From assembly GCF_036174265.1 (NCBI RefSeq), contig NZ_CP108055.1, forward strand, positions 1,054,001-1,118,000: DNA of 64,000 nt, given 5' to 3'. Below are positions 52,664 to 60,794 of the stretch, piece by piece (positions within the stretch are counted from its first letter, which is position 1; every line of letters starts with the position of its first letter). The notes beneath the pieces are model-generated. The model did no database searches. It was not told the origin of the DNA and saw only the letters and a program-made list of their open reading frames with translations. The position numbers were made by a program, and so were the translations under genes. Origin of the DNA: Streptomyces sp. NBC_00285. GTDB lineage: Bacteria; Actinomycetota; Actinomycetes; Streptomycetales; Streptomycetaceae.

Positions 52664-54505
52664 GTGTCTGGCGTGAGCCTTCCGCAACACCGCTACAGCC
52701 GCACGGAAGCCACACGACTGCTGTGCGCCGGCGTGTACCAGGACGCCGGCTTCCGACGGCAGGTCATCGATGAGGTACTCGACCACCGTGAACGGCCGGT
52801 GGCCCCGCCCAACGGCGTCGACATCCTGCCGGTCCTCTCGCACGCCCTGCGGGTGACCTCGCAGGAGGCACGGGCCTCGCTGCTCATGCTCGCTGCCTGG
52901 GCGGGGTTCTTCCTGTCCGACGTGATCATGTTCTGGGACCGGCTCTCCGACCGCTGGGGCGACGGTGCGGATGTGCACTTCGGCGATGTGCTCACCGCGT
53001 TCTTCCAGGGCGACGACCAGCTGACCGACGGCAGACCCCTGCCATGGTCGGTTCTCTACGCACTGGTCGCCCTGGCGTTGTGGTTCGCCCGCACGGTCGG
53101 CTCAGGCGGCTCGGCCGCCCGTTCGGCGGGACTGCCCGACCCGGTGGCCAAGGCCGCCGACCGAGCCGGCACGATGGTCTCCCTCGGCGCCTGGCTCCTC
53201 ACCCTCTACTACTGGTACTCGTACGTCTCCGGACTGCTCGGTGGCCACGCCCAGACTCCGTACCCGCTGCTGTTCCCGCTCGTGATCGCGCTCATCGCCT
53301 GGTGGTACCAGACCTGGCAGCGCACGTCCCTCTGCCGGCTGCTGACCCGCTGGACGTTTCCCACCGCCACCCAGCCCGCGCTGCCTCCGGGCCCCCTGTT
53401 CGAGATGCTGCGGGACGATGTGCAGCGGGAGCAGGAGGCATCGCTGACCCTGTACGACGTCGACAGCCCGTCGTTCGTGGGGCTGGGGGAACAGGGCGCC
53501 CCCTGGTCGTTCGCGATGGAGTTGCGCAGGCGCACGCCGCAACCCGGTGACCACGACGCTCCGGGCCTCGGCTCCGGCGGCGCTCTGCCGCGCCAGGCCG
53601 GTGGTCCCCTCACCGCGGACTCGGCACTCGCCATGATCGAGCCACAGTTGACGGGCCTGCGCGAGTCCGCCGCGCGCAGCGGCAAGGACCGGCTGCGAGA
53701 TCTGGAGATCGACCGGTTCGTCTACCTCCCGGGCGGAGTGGCACGCGACGAGGACCTGGAGATCGGCGGTGTCCCCGAACCGGACGCGCTCCCCCAGGAC
53801 CCCGGCCGACGCCACGGTCTGTCGGTCTACGACCCCGCCCAGGTCGCCGCCCACCGGCGGGAGGCCGTCGACGAGGGCGGCGAGGGCCGGCGGGTGTTCC
53901 TGCGGATCCGGGTCGGCGCCTGGCGTGAACAGGTCGTGGTCACCGTCCTGGTCCGGGTGCACACCCAGGGCCGGATGCTCGTCCTCGAAGTGCTGCCGTT
54001 CGTCCTCGGTCCCGTCCGCAAGGAGTTCCGCGCGGTCGACGCCCTCGTGGAACGGCTCCCCGAGACCTGGGCCCGGGGCGCGTTGCGCGCGCTGCGGGAC
54101 GCCCCCTCGATCGGGGTCGACACCGGCATCGGGGGCCTCGCCACCCTGCGCAACACCGTCGCGACCAACTGGTCGGTGCGGGAACCGCCGCCGGACGTGC
54201 CGCGGGTCTCGCTGCGTGTCCTGGCGAGCCACAAGCGGCTGTCGGCGTTCCAGCGGATGGACAGCACCCGCTATGTGAAGACCATCCAGGAACGGATCGT
54301 GAACGGGGTCCGCGAGGCCCTGAAGGCGCACGGCTACCGCACCGAGGAGTTCGAGCAGCACGTCTACCAGCTCAGCGGCGGCAGCGTGTTCATCAAGGAC
54401 ATGTCCGGCGGCGCGGTCGCCACCGGCAGCCACGGCAGCGCCACCCACAACGGCTCGCCGCCCCCGCCTTCTGCTCCGCCGGCCCATGCCGACCACACGC
54501 CATGA
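52664..54505 (+). CDS. Membrane protein of unknown function with C-terminal glycine-rich motif (cluster gene 1)
   Basis: A 613-residue protein. Residues 1-65 are soluble (RYSRTEATRLLCAGVYQDAG). Four transmembrane helices lie at about 70-90, 127-145, 170-192 and 200-216. The remaining 390 residues are soluble and mixed alpha/beta, with SVYDPAQVAAHRREAVDEGG and GRRVFLRIRVGAWREQVVVT. At about 581-595 comes MSGGAVATGSHGSAT, then a Pro/Ala-rich tail. Nearly the same motif is at the N-terminus of the next protein. I recognise no family. The GTG at 52664 has GGGGGAAC six bases upstream. Two genes follow at 17 and 50 bases, so all three are probably co-transcribed. Confidence 0.75.
   Translation: MSGVSLPQHRYSRTEATRLLCAGVYQDAGFRRQVIDEVLDHRERPVAPPNGVDILPVLSHALRVTSQEARASLLMLAAWAGFFLSDVIMFWDRLSDRWGDGADVHFGDVLTAFFQGDDQLTDGRPLPWSVLYALVALALWFARTVGSGGSAARSAGLPDPVAKAADRAGTMVSLGAWLLTLYYWYSYVSGLLGGHAQTPYPLLFPLVIALIAWWYQTWQRTSLCRLLTRWTFPTATQPALPPGPLFEMLRDDVQREQEASLTLYDVDSPSFVGLGEQGAPWSFAMELRRRTPQPGDHDAPGLGSGGALPRQAGGPLTADSALAMIEPQLTGLRESAARSGKDRLRDLEIDRFVYLPGGVARDEDLEIGGVPEPDALPQDPGRRHGLSVYDPAQVAAHRREAVDEGGEGRRVFLRIRVGAWREQVVVTVLVRVHTQGRMLVLEVLPFVLGPVRKEFRAVDALVERLPETWARGALRALRDAPSIGVDTGIGGLATLRNTVATNWSVREPPPDVPRVSLRVLASHKRLSAFQRMDSTRYVKTIQERIVNGVREALKAHGYRTEEFEQHVYQLSGGSVFIKDMSGGAVATGSHGSATHNGSPPPPSAPPAHADHTP
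54417..54441 (+). repeat. 25-base direct repeat, copy 1
   Basis: Identical to 54605-54629. It lies in the 3' end of the first cluster gene and encodes VATGSHGSA of the glycine-rich motif. Confidence 0.85.
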
Positions 54506-54522
54506 GATAAGGAACGCGGCAC

Positions 54523-54930
54523 ATGTCGAACAGCGAACAGAGCACTCCGGAGCAACAGCCCGGCAGCGGTGGCGTGAGTATCGGTTCGATGAGCGGGGGA
54601 TCGATCGCCACCGGCAGCCACGGCAGCGCGACGTCGTACAACACCACCGGTGCCGGACCCGACCCGCTCTACGCGCACCTCGTCTCATCCATTCGCGAGT
54701 TGCGCGGCGCGCTGCCGCCGGTGGCCGGCCGCAGCGCCGAGGACGAGACGCTCGACGGTGAACTCGCCGACGCCGAGGCCGAGATCGTGGCCACCGGTAC
54801 GGCCGACGCGAACCGGCTCACCCGGTTGCTGGGCGGGGTGCGGGGCTGGCTGGGTTCCCAGGCCGCCGCGGCCGGCGCGATCGCCTCGGCCACCGCGGTC
54901 GTCCAGGGCATCGCCCAACTGCTCGGCTGA
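54523..54930 (+). CDS. Small helical protein with N-terminal glycine-rich motif (cluster gene 2)
   Basis: A 135-residue protein in two parts. The N-terminal 40 residues are Gly/Ser/Thr-rich with VSIGSMSGGSIATGSHGSAT, the motif shared with the preceding protein's C-terminus. The rest is predicted as helices: LYAHLVSSIRELRGALPPVA, then an acidic stretch (LDGELADAEAEIVATG), and a small hydrophobic C-terminal helix (AAAAGAIASATAVVQGIAQL). The layout resembles small actinobacterial proteins with Gly-rich leaders and helical bundles (DUF5955-like), some of which occur near biological-conflict genes; that comparison is from memory. Function unknown. Confidence 0.72.
   Translation: MSNSEQSTPEQQPGSGGVSIGSMSGGSIATGSHGSATSYNTTGAGPDPLYAHLVSSIRELRGALPPVAGRSAEDETLDGELADAEAEIVATGTADANRLTRLLGGVRGWLGSQAAAAGAIASATAVVQGIAQLLG
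54605..54629 (+). repeat. 25-base direct repeat, copy 2
   Basis: Identical to 54417-54441. It lies in the 5' end of the second cluster gene and encodes IATGSHGSA. Confidence 0.85.
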
Positions 54931-54980
54931 CCTGCGCAGCACATCCGATGACAGGCACGAGGACACGGGGGACGGCGACG

Positions 54981-55757
54981 ATGAGAGTGTTCGACACCGA
55001 GCGGCAGGAGTGGTCCGCTTCGCGCCGTGAACGCCTCTTCCACACCGAGCGGTATCTCGACCTGTCGCGCCAGCAAGCAGTTTTCCAGCGCACGGCTGTC
55101 GTCCTGGCGGTGTGCGGGGTGTCCTTCGGCGCGTGGGCCCTGGGCTGGAAGGACGAGCCACAGCCCTACCGGCCGCCGGTCCAGGAGGCTCCCGTCGATC
55201 CGGGCGCCTCCGAGGGCGCCACGACGGCCGACCCCGAGCAGTCCGCGTCGACCTCGGCCGCTCCCCCGGCGGGCTACGAGGTCCTGGATGACGCCCAGGG
55301 CTTCCGCATCGCTGTGCCCGAGGGATGGACCCGCAGGAGCCAGTCGTCGCAGTTCGGCATCGACATCGTCGAGTACCGCGGCCCCGACGACATCCGCAGG
55401 ATTCAGGTCTTCCAGGTCATGGAGGCCACCGCGCGCGAGTCGGTGGTGGAGTCCCAGAAGGCGACCAGCAAGCTGGACGGCTACCAGGAGATCCATGTCC
55501 AGGATGTGACGGACCCGTCCGGGAGCGAGGCGGCCGAGCACGAGTACACGGCCGACGAACTGAGCGGTGAAACCGCCACCGGTGCCAACTACCACGTCAT
55601 CGACCACCGGTTCCAGGCCGAGGACGGCGAGAGGTACGCGCTCATCGTGTACGGCTCGCAGACGGACCAGGCCGACGCCGAACGCGAGTTGCTCGACACG
55701 GCCCGAGCCTGGTTCTGCCCGCCGTACACCCAGTGCGCGGCACCAAAGACGCCCTGA
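54981..55757 (+). CDS. Membrane-anchored protein with extracytoplasmic domain (cluster gene 3)
   Basis: A 258-residue protein. A cytoplasmic basic N-terminus (RVFDTERQEWSASRRERLFH) is followed by one transmembrane helix at about residues 36-54 (TAVVLAVCGVSFGAWALGW), a Pro/Glu/Ser-rich spacer and an outer domain beginning YEVLDDAQGFRIAVPEGWTR. That domain resembles those following Streptomyces Ser/Thr kinases and LpqN/PsbP-like lipoproteins. Two cysteines near the C-terminus (WFCPPYTQCAAP) may pair. ATG 54981 was chosen for its GGGGGA tract eight bases upstream; ATG 54948 lacks one. Probably exports or senses together with the two preceding gene products. Function unknown. Confidence 0.7.
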   Translation: MRVFDTERQEWSASRRERLFHTERYLDLSRQQAVFQRTAVVLAVCGVSFGAWALGWKDEPQPYRPPVQEAPVDPGASEGATTADPEQSASTSAAPPAGYEVLDDAQGFRIAVPEGWTRRSQSSQFGIDIVEYRGPDDIRRIQVFQVMEATARESVVESQKATSKLDGYQEIHVQDVTDPSGSEAAEHEYTADELSGETATGANYHVIDHRFQAEDGERYALIVYGSQTDQADAERELLDTARAWFCPPYTQCAAPKTP

Positions 55758-55802
55758 TCCGATCCCGAATGTTCGGAGTCGGTCCACGGCGGTGTCCGAT
55801 CG

Positions 55803-56030
55803 TCAGTGGCCGTGGTCGCCCGAGGTCTCGTGAGCGGCCTCACCGGGAGCCTCCTCCACGGCCGTCGCTCCTCCCGCCCGGACCGTGAACGCAGCGGTGT
55901 GCACCTTGCCCTCGTGCTTGAAGTCGAGGAAGAGCCGGTAGGTGCCGCTGCTGGGTGCTGTTGCCGTGAAGGAGATGTCCGGGCCGGGCTCGCCACCCGG
56001 GTGGACGTGGAGGTAGGCGAGGTCGCCGGA
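55803..56030 (-). pseudogene. 3' fragment of a secreted/heavy-metal-associated protein gene
   Basis: The last 75 codons or so of a protein: [20 protein letters not shown] then TATAPSSGTYRLFLDFKHEG and TAAFTVRAGG, ending in a His-rich tail. This is the C-terminal beta-domain of a family that often neighbours copper transport genes. Everything upstream of about 56030 on this strand belongs to another gene (the P-type ATPase fragment), so the 5' part is missing. No start or signal peptide remains. Not functional. Confidence 0.75.
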
Positions 56031-56032
56031 CC

Positions 56033-56206
56033 CTGGGCACGATCCGCACCAACCTCTTCTGGGCCTTCGCCTACAACGTGGCCGCACTTCCACTGGCCGC
56101 GGCAGGACTGCTCAACCCGATGCTGGCGGGAGCGGCGATGGCGTTCTCGTCGGTCTTCGTGGTCGGCAACTCACTGCGGCTGCGGTCCTTCAAGGCAGCG
56201 AGCTGA
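56033..56206 (+). pseudogene. 3' fragment of a copper P-type ATPase gene (copA remnant)
   Basis: In frame to TGA 56206 it reads [38 protein letters not shown] and [15 protein letters not shown], the last two transmembrane helices and C-terminus of heavy-metal P1B ATPases of the CopA type. About 57 codons of an expected 700 or more remain, with no start. The preceding sequence switches at about 56031 to the opposite-strand remnant. The original perfect terminator hairpin still follows the stop. Remnant of a deleted gene. Confidence 0.85.
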
Positions 56207-56209
56207 GAG

Positions 56210-56246
56210 CCGGCCGGGGGCTGCTGCGAGAGCAGCCCCCGGCCGG
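56210..56246 (+). terminator. Strong hairpin terminator after the copA remnant
   Basis: A perfect 16-base stem (56210-56225 with 56231-56246; arms begin CCGGCCGG and end in the complement) and a five-base loop GCGAG. It lies four bases after the stop of the P-type ATPase fragment. Confidence 0.85.
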
Positions 56247-56292
56247 ACGCGAGTTGTCAGCGCAGTGGCCCTCCCCATGTCCTGATGGCCCG

Positions 56293-56892
56293 TCAGCTCC
56301 CGGGCATGACAGCCAGTCGGACATGGACGGCGGTGAGAGCCAACGCCAACGGTCCGGGCACCAGGAACGCCAGCGGCACCAGCATCCAGGCACACAGAAC
56401 GGCCGTGGCCAGGGCGAGCAGCACCAGGGCGCTCCCGCCGACGTCCCGTACGGCGTCCCGGGCGGCCTCGCGCACAGCGGCCGGCCAGTCAGTGAGCGAC
56501 TCGGGGCGGGCGCAGGCCCGCAGGCCCACCACAAGGGCGGCAGCACCGATGCCGGCGGCGACCGTCGCGAACAGCGGCGCCCCCGGCAGCCCGGCGCCGG
56601 CCAGCGCCAGGTCCGCCAGGAACAGCAGCGCACCGGCCAGGGCCACGGCGCCCGCCGCCAGGTCACCGGCCCGCAGCCGTCGCCGCAGGACCGCGAAGTA
56701 CCGCCCCGCAGTGGCCGGTTGCCCCTCCCCGGCGCCCCGCAGCACCGCGCACGCGGCCGACATCGCGGCCGGGACCGTCACCAGAGGCAGGCAGGTCACG
56801 GCCGTTGCCAGGCCTACGCTCAGCATGTCGGCGAACAGGGTCATGCGAGGCCCGAAGACCTCACCGGGTTCACGAACAGGCATCCCGCTCAT
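56293..56892 (-). CDS. DUF624 (YesL-like) membrane protein
   Basis: A 199-residue membrane protein with four to five hydrophobic helices. GEVFGPRMTLFADMLSVGLA near the N-terminus and VLLALATAVLCAWMLVPLAF near the C-terminus match the DUF624/YesL family, commonly found beside oligosaccharide ABC transporters and suggested to assist uptake. It starts with an ATGA overlap on the permease gene and is the seventh and last gene of the operon. The function is not established. Confidence 0.78.
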   Translation of the reverse strand: MSGMPVREPGEVFGPRMTLFADMLSVGLATAVTCLPLVTVPAAMSAACAVLRGAGEGQPATAGRYFAVLRRRLRAGDLAAGAVALAGALLFLADLALAGAGLPGAPLFATVAAGIGAAALVVGLRACARPESLTDWPAAVREAARDAVRDVGGSALVLLALATAVLCAWMLVPLAFLVPGPLALALTAVHVRLAVMPGS

Positions 56893-57755
56893 CCCTTGAG
56901 TCCCGAACTGGCCATGCCTTCCACCAGGAACCGCTGGAAGGCGAGGAAGAACAGGACGATCGGCAGCAGCGCGATCACCGACATCGCGAACATGGGGCCG
57001 AACGCCGACTGGCTGGAGGCGTCCACGAACGACCGCAGCGCGAGCGTGAGCGTGAACTTGTCCGGGTCGAACAGGTAGATGAGCTGGGTGAAGAAGTCGT
57101 TCCAGGTCCAGATGAAGGTGAAGATCGCCGTGGTGATCAGCGCGGGCCTGGTCAGCGGCAGCACGATCTGGAAGAAGCTGCGGAAGGGACCGCAGCCGTC
57201 GATGCGGGCGGCCTCCTCCAGTTCGCGGGGCAGACCGCGCATGAACTGCACGATGAGGAAGACGAAGAACGCCTCCGTGGCAAGGAACTTGGGCAGGATC
57301 AGCGGCCAGTAGGTGTTCACCAGGCCGAGCTTATTGAAGATGATGTACTGCGGGATCAGGATCGCGTGGTGCGGCAGCATGATCGTCGCGATCATGAAGG
57401 CGAACATCGGGCCACGGAAGCGGAACCGCAGCCGGGCGAACGCGTAGGCGGCGAGCGAGCAGCTGATGACGTTGCCGAGGACCGCGCCGCCCGCTATCAG
57501 CAGCGAGTTGGACAACAGCCGCCAGATGGAGACGTCGTTGACGCCCTCGAAGGCGGTCTCGTAGTTGGACCACTCCAGGTGGCGGGGCAGGAGGTCGAGG
57601 CTGGCGATGACCTCGTCGGCGGGCTTGAGCGAGGTGGCCAGCAGCCAGGCCAGCGGGTAGAGCATCACGAGAAGGGCGGCCAGACAGCCGAGGTGCAGGG
57701 CGACCCGGCCCGGGCGAACAGGCTTGCGGGATGTGGCAGTTGACATGGAGGTCAT
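56889..57755 (-). CDS. Carbohydrate ABC transporter permease (MalG type)
   Basis: A 288-residue permease with six helices. LAAYAFARLRFRFRGPMFAF and LPHHAILIPQYIIFNKLGLV are in the core, and the EAA loop reads EEAARIDGCGPFRSFFQIVL. It overlaps the upstream permease and downstream DUF624 genes by four bases each. It pairs with the MalF-type permease to import an oligosaccharide or uncommon sugar delivered by the lipoprotein encoded upstream. An ATPase is missing from the operon, as expected if MsiK serves it. Confidence 0.94.
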   Translation of the reverse strand: MTSMSTATSRKPVRPGRVALHLGCLAALLVMLYPLAWLLATSLKPADEVIASLDLLPRHLEWSNYETAFEGVNDVSIWRLLSNSLLIAGGAVLGNVISCSLAAYAFARLRFRFRGPMFAFMIATIMLPHHAILIPQYIIFNKLGLVNTYWPLILPKFLATEAFFVFLIVQFMRGLPRELEEAARIDGCGPFRSFFQIVLPLTRPALITTAIFTFIWTWNDFFTQLIYLFDPDKFTLTLALRSFVDASSQSAFGPMFAMSVIALLPIVLFFLAFQRFLVEGMASSGLKG

Positions 57756-58690
57756 CGGTCCCCCTCGGACGCGTAGAAGACCCAGGAGCGCGAGGTGCGG
57801 AACAGCACCGCCGTGACGACACCGATGACCAGCAGCAGCACCCAGGCCATGGCGGAGGCGTAGCCCATGTGGGAGGCGACGAAGCCTCGGTCGTAGAGGT
57901 ACATCGTGTAGACGAGGGTGGAGTCGGCGGGGCCGCCCTTGCCGGCGCTGACCGCGAAGGCGGGGGTGAAGACCTGGAAGGCCTGGATGGTCTGGAGAAC
58001 CAGGTTGAAGAAGAGCACCGGGGACAGCATCGGCACCGTGACGGACAGGAACTGCCGCCATTTCCCTGCCCCGTCGACGGACGCCGCCTCGTACAGCTCG
58101 GCGGGGATCTGCTGGAGTCCCGCGAGGAAGATGACCATCGGGGCGCCGAACTGCCACACCGTCAGCAGCGCGACGGCCAGCAGCGCCCAGCCCGGCTTGT
58201 TCACCCAGCCGCCGGTGCCGAACAGGTTGTCCACGGTGCCGCCGTCGTTGAAGACGGCCCGCCAGACCAGGGCGATGGACATGGAGGCGCCGAGCAGCGA
58301 GGGGGCGTAGAACGCGGACCGGTAGAAGGCCTTGCCGCGTTTCATGGACTTCAGGGCGAGCGCGACGACCAGCGCGAGGGCCAGTTGGAGCGGCACGGCT
58401 ATGACGACGTACATCAGGGTCGTCGTGACGGAACGCCAGTAGCGCGGGTCCTCGGTGAACATCTGCGTGTAGTTGCGCAGGCCCACCCAGCGGGGCGGGT
58501 CGAAGAGGTTGTAGTCGGTGAAGGACAGATACAGCGAGACGGCCATCGGCAGCAGGGTGAGAACGCTCGCACCGAGGACCCACGGGGCGAGGAACACCCA
58601 GGCCGCACCCTCGCGTTCACGCTTGGGGCGACGCTTCGAAGTGGTGGCCGTGGTGCGCTTCTGCCCGGTGGGGATCGCAGTGGTGGTCAT
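57752..58690 (-). CDS. Carbohydrate ABC transporter permease (MalF type)
   Basis: A 312-residue permease. A basic N-terminus (SKRRPKREREGAAWVFLAPW) precedes six helices. Typical segments are LYLSFTDYNLFDPPRWVGLR, YRSAFYAPSLLGASMSIALV and the EAA loop ELYEAASVDGAGKWRQFLSV. Start and stop overlap the binding-protein and MalG-type genes by four bases each. Membrane subunit of the same importer; substrate unknown. Confidence 0.94.
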   Translation of the reverse strand: MTTTAIPTGQKRTTATTSKRRPKREREGAAWVFLAPWVLGASVLTLLPMAVSLYLSFTDYNLFDPPRWVGLRNYTQMFTEDPRYWRSVTTTLMYVVIAVPLQLALALVVALALKSMKRGKAFYRSAFYAPSLLGASMSIALVWRAVFNDGGTVDNLFGTGGWVNKPGWALLAVALLTVWQFGAPMVIFLAGLQQIPAELYEAASVDGAGKWRQFLSVTVPMLSPVLFFNLVLQTIQAFQVFTPAFAVSAGKGGPADSTLVYTMYLYDRGFVASHMGYASAMAWVLLLVIGVVTAVLFRTSRSWVFYASEGDR

Positions 58691-59970
58691 GACCTCAGCT
58701 CCGCCTTCGCCTCGGTGACGTAGTTCTCGGCCGCCTCGCGGGGCGACATGCGCTCGTAGGAGACCTGGTCGTAGTCGCGCTGGAAGGTGCTCTGAAGAGC
58801 GTTGTCCCCGGACGGCGGGGCCTGCGGCGGATCCTTCAACTTCCCTTCCAGGGATGCCTGGTAGTCGGCGACGGTCTTGTCGAAGTCCTTCAGAAGGGGC
58901 GCGGTCCCCGCGCGGATCGACTCGTTGACGGGGATGCCCCGGGTGGCGCCGAGGATCTTCGCCGCGCTCTTGTCGTTGAGGAGGAAGTCGACGAGCCGGG
59001 CGGCCGCCTCGGCGTGTCCGGTGTGGGCGGAAACGCCGAGGAACATGGACGGCTTGAAGTACTGGCCGGGTGTGCCGTCGGAGCCGGACGGCATGGGCGC
59101 CAGCGCGATCCCCGTCGGAATGATCGCGAGGTAACCACTGGACGGGGCGTCCCAGTTCATGTCCGCGGTGGCCTTGCCGCGGCCGAGCGGGGTGTTCTCC
59201 ACGGAGCCGTCGAGCTGGGTGGTCTGCTCGGCGGGGGAGACGGCTCCCTCTCGCCTCAACGTGTCCGCGAATGTCCACCACTTGGTGAGATCGTCGGCGG
59301 TGAAGCCCAGTTCGCCGCTCTGCGTATAGAGAGCCTTGCCCTGTCCGCGCAGCCAGACCTCGAAGGCGTCCTCGCTCTGCCCGGGGTCGGTGGCGCCGGG
59401 TTTGCCCGCCTTCTTGGCCAACTCCCTCACGGACGCGGCCCATTGGGGCCAGGTCCAGCCCGCGCGCGGGAGCGGCACCCCCGAGTCCTTCCATGCCTTG
59501 ACGTCGTAGACGACGGTCTCGGTGCCCCGGCCCTGCGGGATGGCGTACTGGGTGCCGTCCACGCGGCCGGTGGCGAGCAGCCCGGAGTCGATCTCCGAGG
59601 TGCGCAGGACGGCCTTCTGCTTCGCCAGGTCGAGCAGAACCCCTCCGGAGGCGTACTGGTCGATCTGGCGGTAGTCGAGCTGCATCACGTCGGGTGCGTC
59701 GCCGCCCGTGGCCTGGACGGCGAGTTTCTGCTTGTAGGCGTCGTAACCGGAGAACGACGTCTGCACCTGTACGTCCGGGTGCTGTTTCTCGAACAGGGCG
59801 ACGGCCTGCTCGGTGCGTTCCGCGCGGTCGGGGTTGCCCCACCACGTGTAGCGCAGCACGACCTTGCCGCCGCCGACCGATTCCCCGGGTCCCCCGCAAG
59901 CGGCCGCCAGCGCGCAGAGCGCGAGTGCGACGGCCGATGCGCAGAACCCCTTTGTCCTGTGTCCGGGCAT
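58687..59970 (-). CDS. Sugar-binding lipoprotein of an ABC importer
   Basis: A 427-residue solute-binding protein of the MalE/family 1 type. It has a lipoprotein signal peptide: a short hydrophobic core (ASAVALALCALAAAC) with the lipobox Cys at about residue 25, followed by a GGPGESVGGG linker. The mature domain shows VLRYTWWGNPDRAERTEQAV, DAPDVMQLDYRQIDQYASGG and TADMNWDAPSSGYLA. GAGGTGA precedes the start by about five bases. It is separated from the cupin gene by 71 bases and is coupled to the two permeases by ATGA overlaps. It captures the sugar outside the membrane. Ligand unknown. Confidence 0.93.
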   Translation of the reverse strand: MPGHRTKGFCASAVALALCALAAACGGPGESVGGGKVVLRYTWWGNPDRAERTEQAVALFEKQHPDVQVQTSFSGYDAYKQKLAVQATGGDAPDVMQLDYRQIDQYASGGVLLDLAKQKAVLRTSEIDSGLLATGRVDGTQYAIPQGRGTETVVYDVKAWKDSGVPLPRAGWTWPQWAASVRELAKKAGKPGATDPGQSEDAFEVWLRGQGKALYTQSGELGFTADDLTKWWTFADTLRREGAVSPAEQTTQLDGSVENTPLGRGKATADMNWDAPSSGYLAIIPTGIALAPMPSGSDGTPGQYFKPSMFLGVSAHTGHAEAAARLVDFLLNDKSAAKILGATRGIPVNESIRAGTAPLLKDFDKTVADYQASLEGKLKDPPQAPPSGDNALQSTFQRDYDQVSYERMSPREAAENYVTEAKAELRS

Positions 59971-60041
59971 GCCGAGGTCACCTCATCCCTTCCTCGGACT
60001 TTCTACGGCCCCCCTCGGAACTCCCCCCGGAGTGAGCGGTG

Positions 60042-60794
60042 TTACTCGCCGCGGTACGGCAGCGTCGTGCCCGGCAGGTTGTACTCGTCCCGTCGGCCGC
60101 ACATCCCGAAGCCGCCGAGCCGAGTGGGGGCGGCCTCGTAGGCGGTCGCCTCACCGAGGTACGCGGGTTCGCCGGAGGCCAGCGCGTCGAGCTGGGTGCC
60201 GGTGCGCTCGGCGGTGGCCAGCGCGCCGGCCTGCCACAGCTCGCGCCAGTCGGTCACCTTGTCCCGGACCAGGCCGGCGGCGGCCCGCTGGAACTCCAGG
60301 TACGGGCCGTTGTCCCCGGCGACCAGTGCCTCGCGCAGGCCGAGGTAGCCCTCGACGGCGAGGTCCCGGCGCCGTCGGGCGGCCGCGGCCGTCTCCGGTC
60401 CCGTGCCGGGCGGGAGCTGGGCGGCCGCGGCGTACCGCGAGGGGGCGGCCAGCACCTCGGGCGGGAAGGTGAACACGGCGTCGCCGGCCTCGGGCAGGCC
60501 GCTGTTCTGCATCAGCACGGTGATCCGCAGGTCGCCGCCCTGGACCATGCGGTGCACGGTGCCCGGCGTGAACCAGGCGACCGAGCCCGACTCCAGGGGG
60601 ATCTCGCGGTAGCCGTCGGGGCTCAGCGTCTGGACCGCGCCCCGGCCGCCGGTGACGACGTACGCCTCCGTGCAGACCAGGTGCAGATGCGGGCTGCCGC
60701 CGCAGACGCCGTCCGCCGCCTCCCAGTCGTAGGCGCTCAGGTGGGACAGCCCGACGGCGCCGGGCAGCGGTCGGGGAAGCGCCGGTCCGCTCAC
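60042..60794 (-). CDS. Cupin domain protein of the sugar operon
   Basis: A 250-residue cupin. The beta-barrel core is near residues 35-95: CGGSPHLHLVCTEAYVVTGG with potential metal ligands, then GSVAWFTPGTVHRMVQGGDL. The C-terminal half is helical (RRRRDLAVEGYLGLREALVA). Members associated with sugar operons may be isomerases or ligand sensors. The GTG at 60794 overlaps the DUF6807 stop by four bases; an adjacent GTG at 60797 is possible. It lies between DUF6807 and the binding-protein gene. Exact reaction unknown. Confidence 0.78.
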   Translation of the reverse strand: MSGPALPRPLPGAVGLSHLSAYDWEAADGVCGGSPHLHLVCTEAYVVTGGRGAVQTLSPDGYREIPLESGSVAWFTPGTVHRMVQGGDLRITVLMQNSGLPEAGDAVFTFPPEVLAAPSRYAAAAQLPPGTGPETAAAARRRRDLAVEGYLGLREALVAGDNGPYLEFQRAAAGLVRDKVTDWRELWQAGALATAERTGTQLDALASGEPAYLGEATAYEAAPTRLGGFGMCGRRDEYNLPGTTLPYRGE

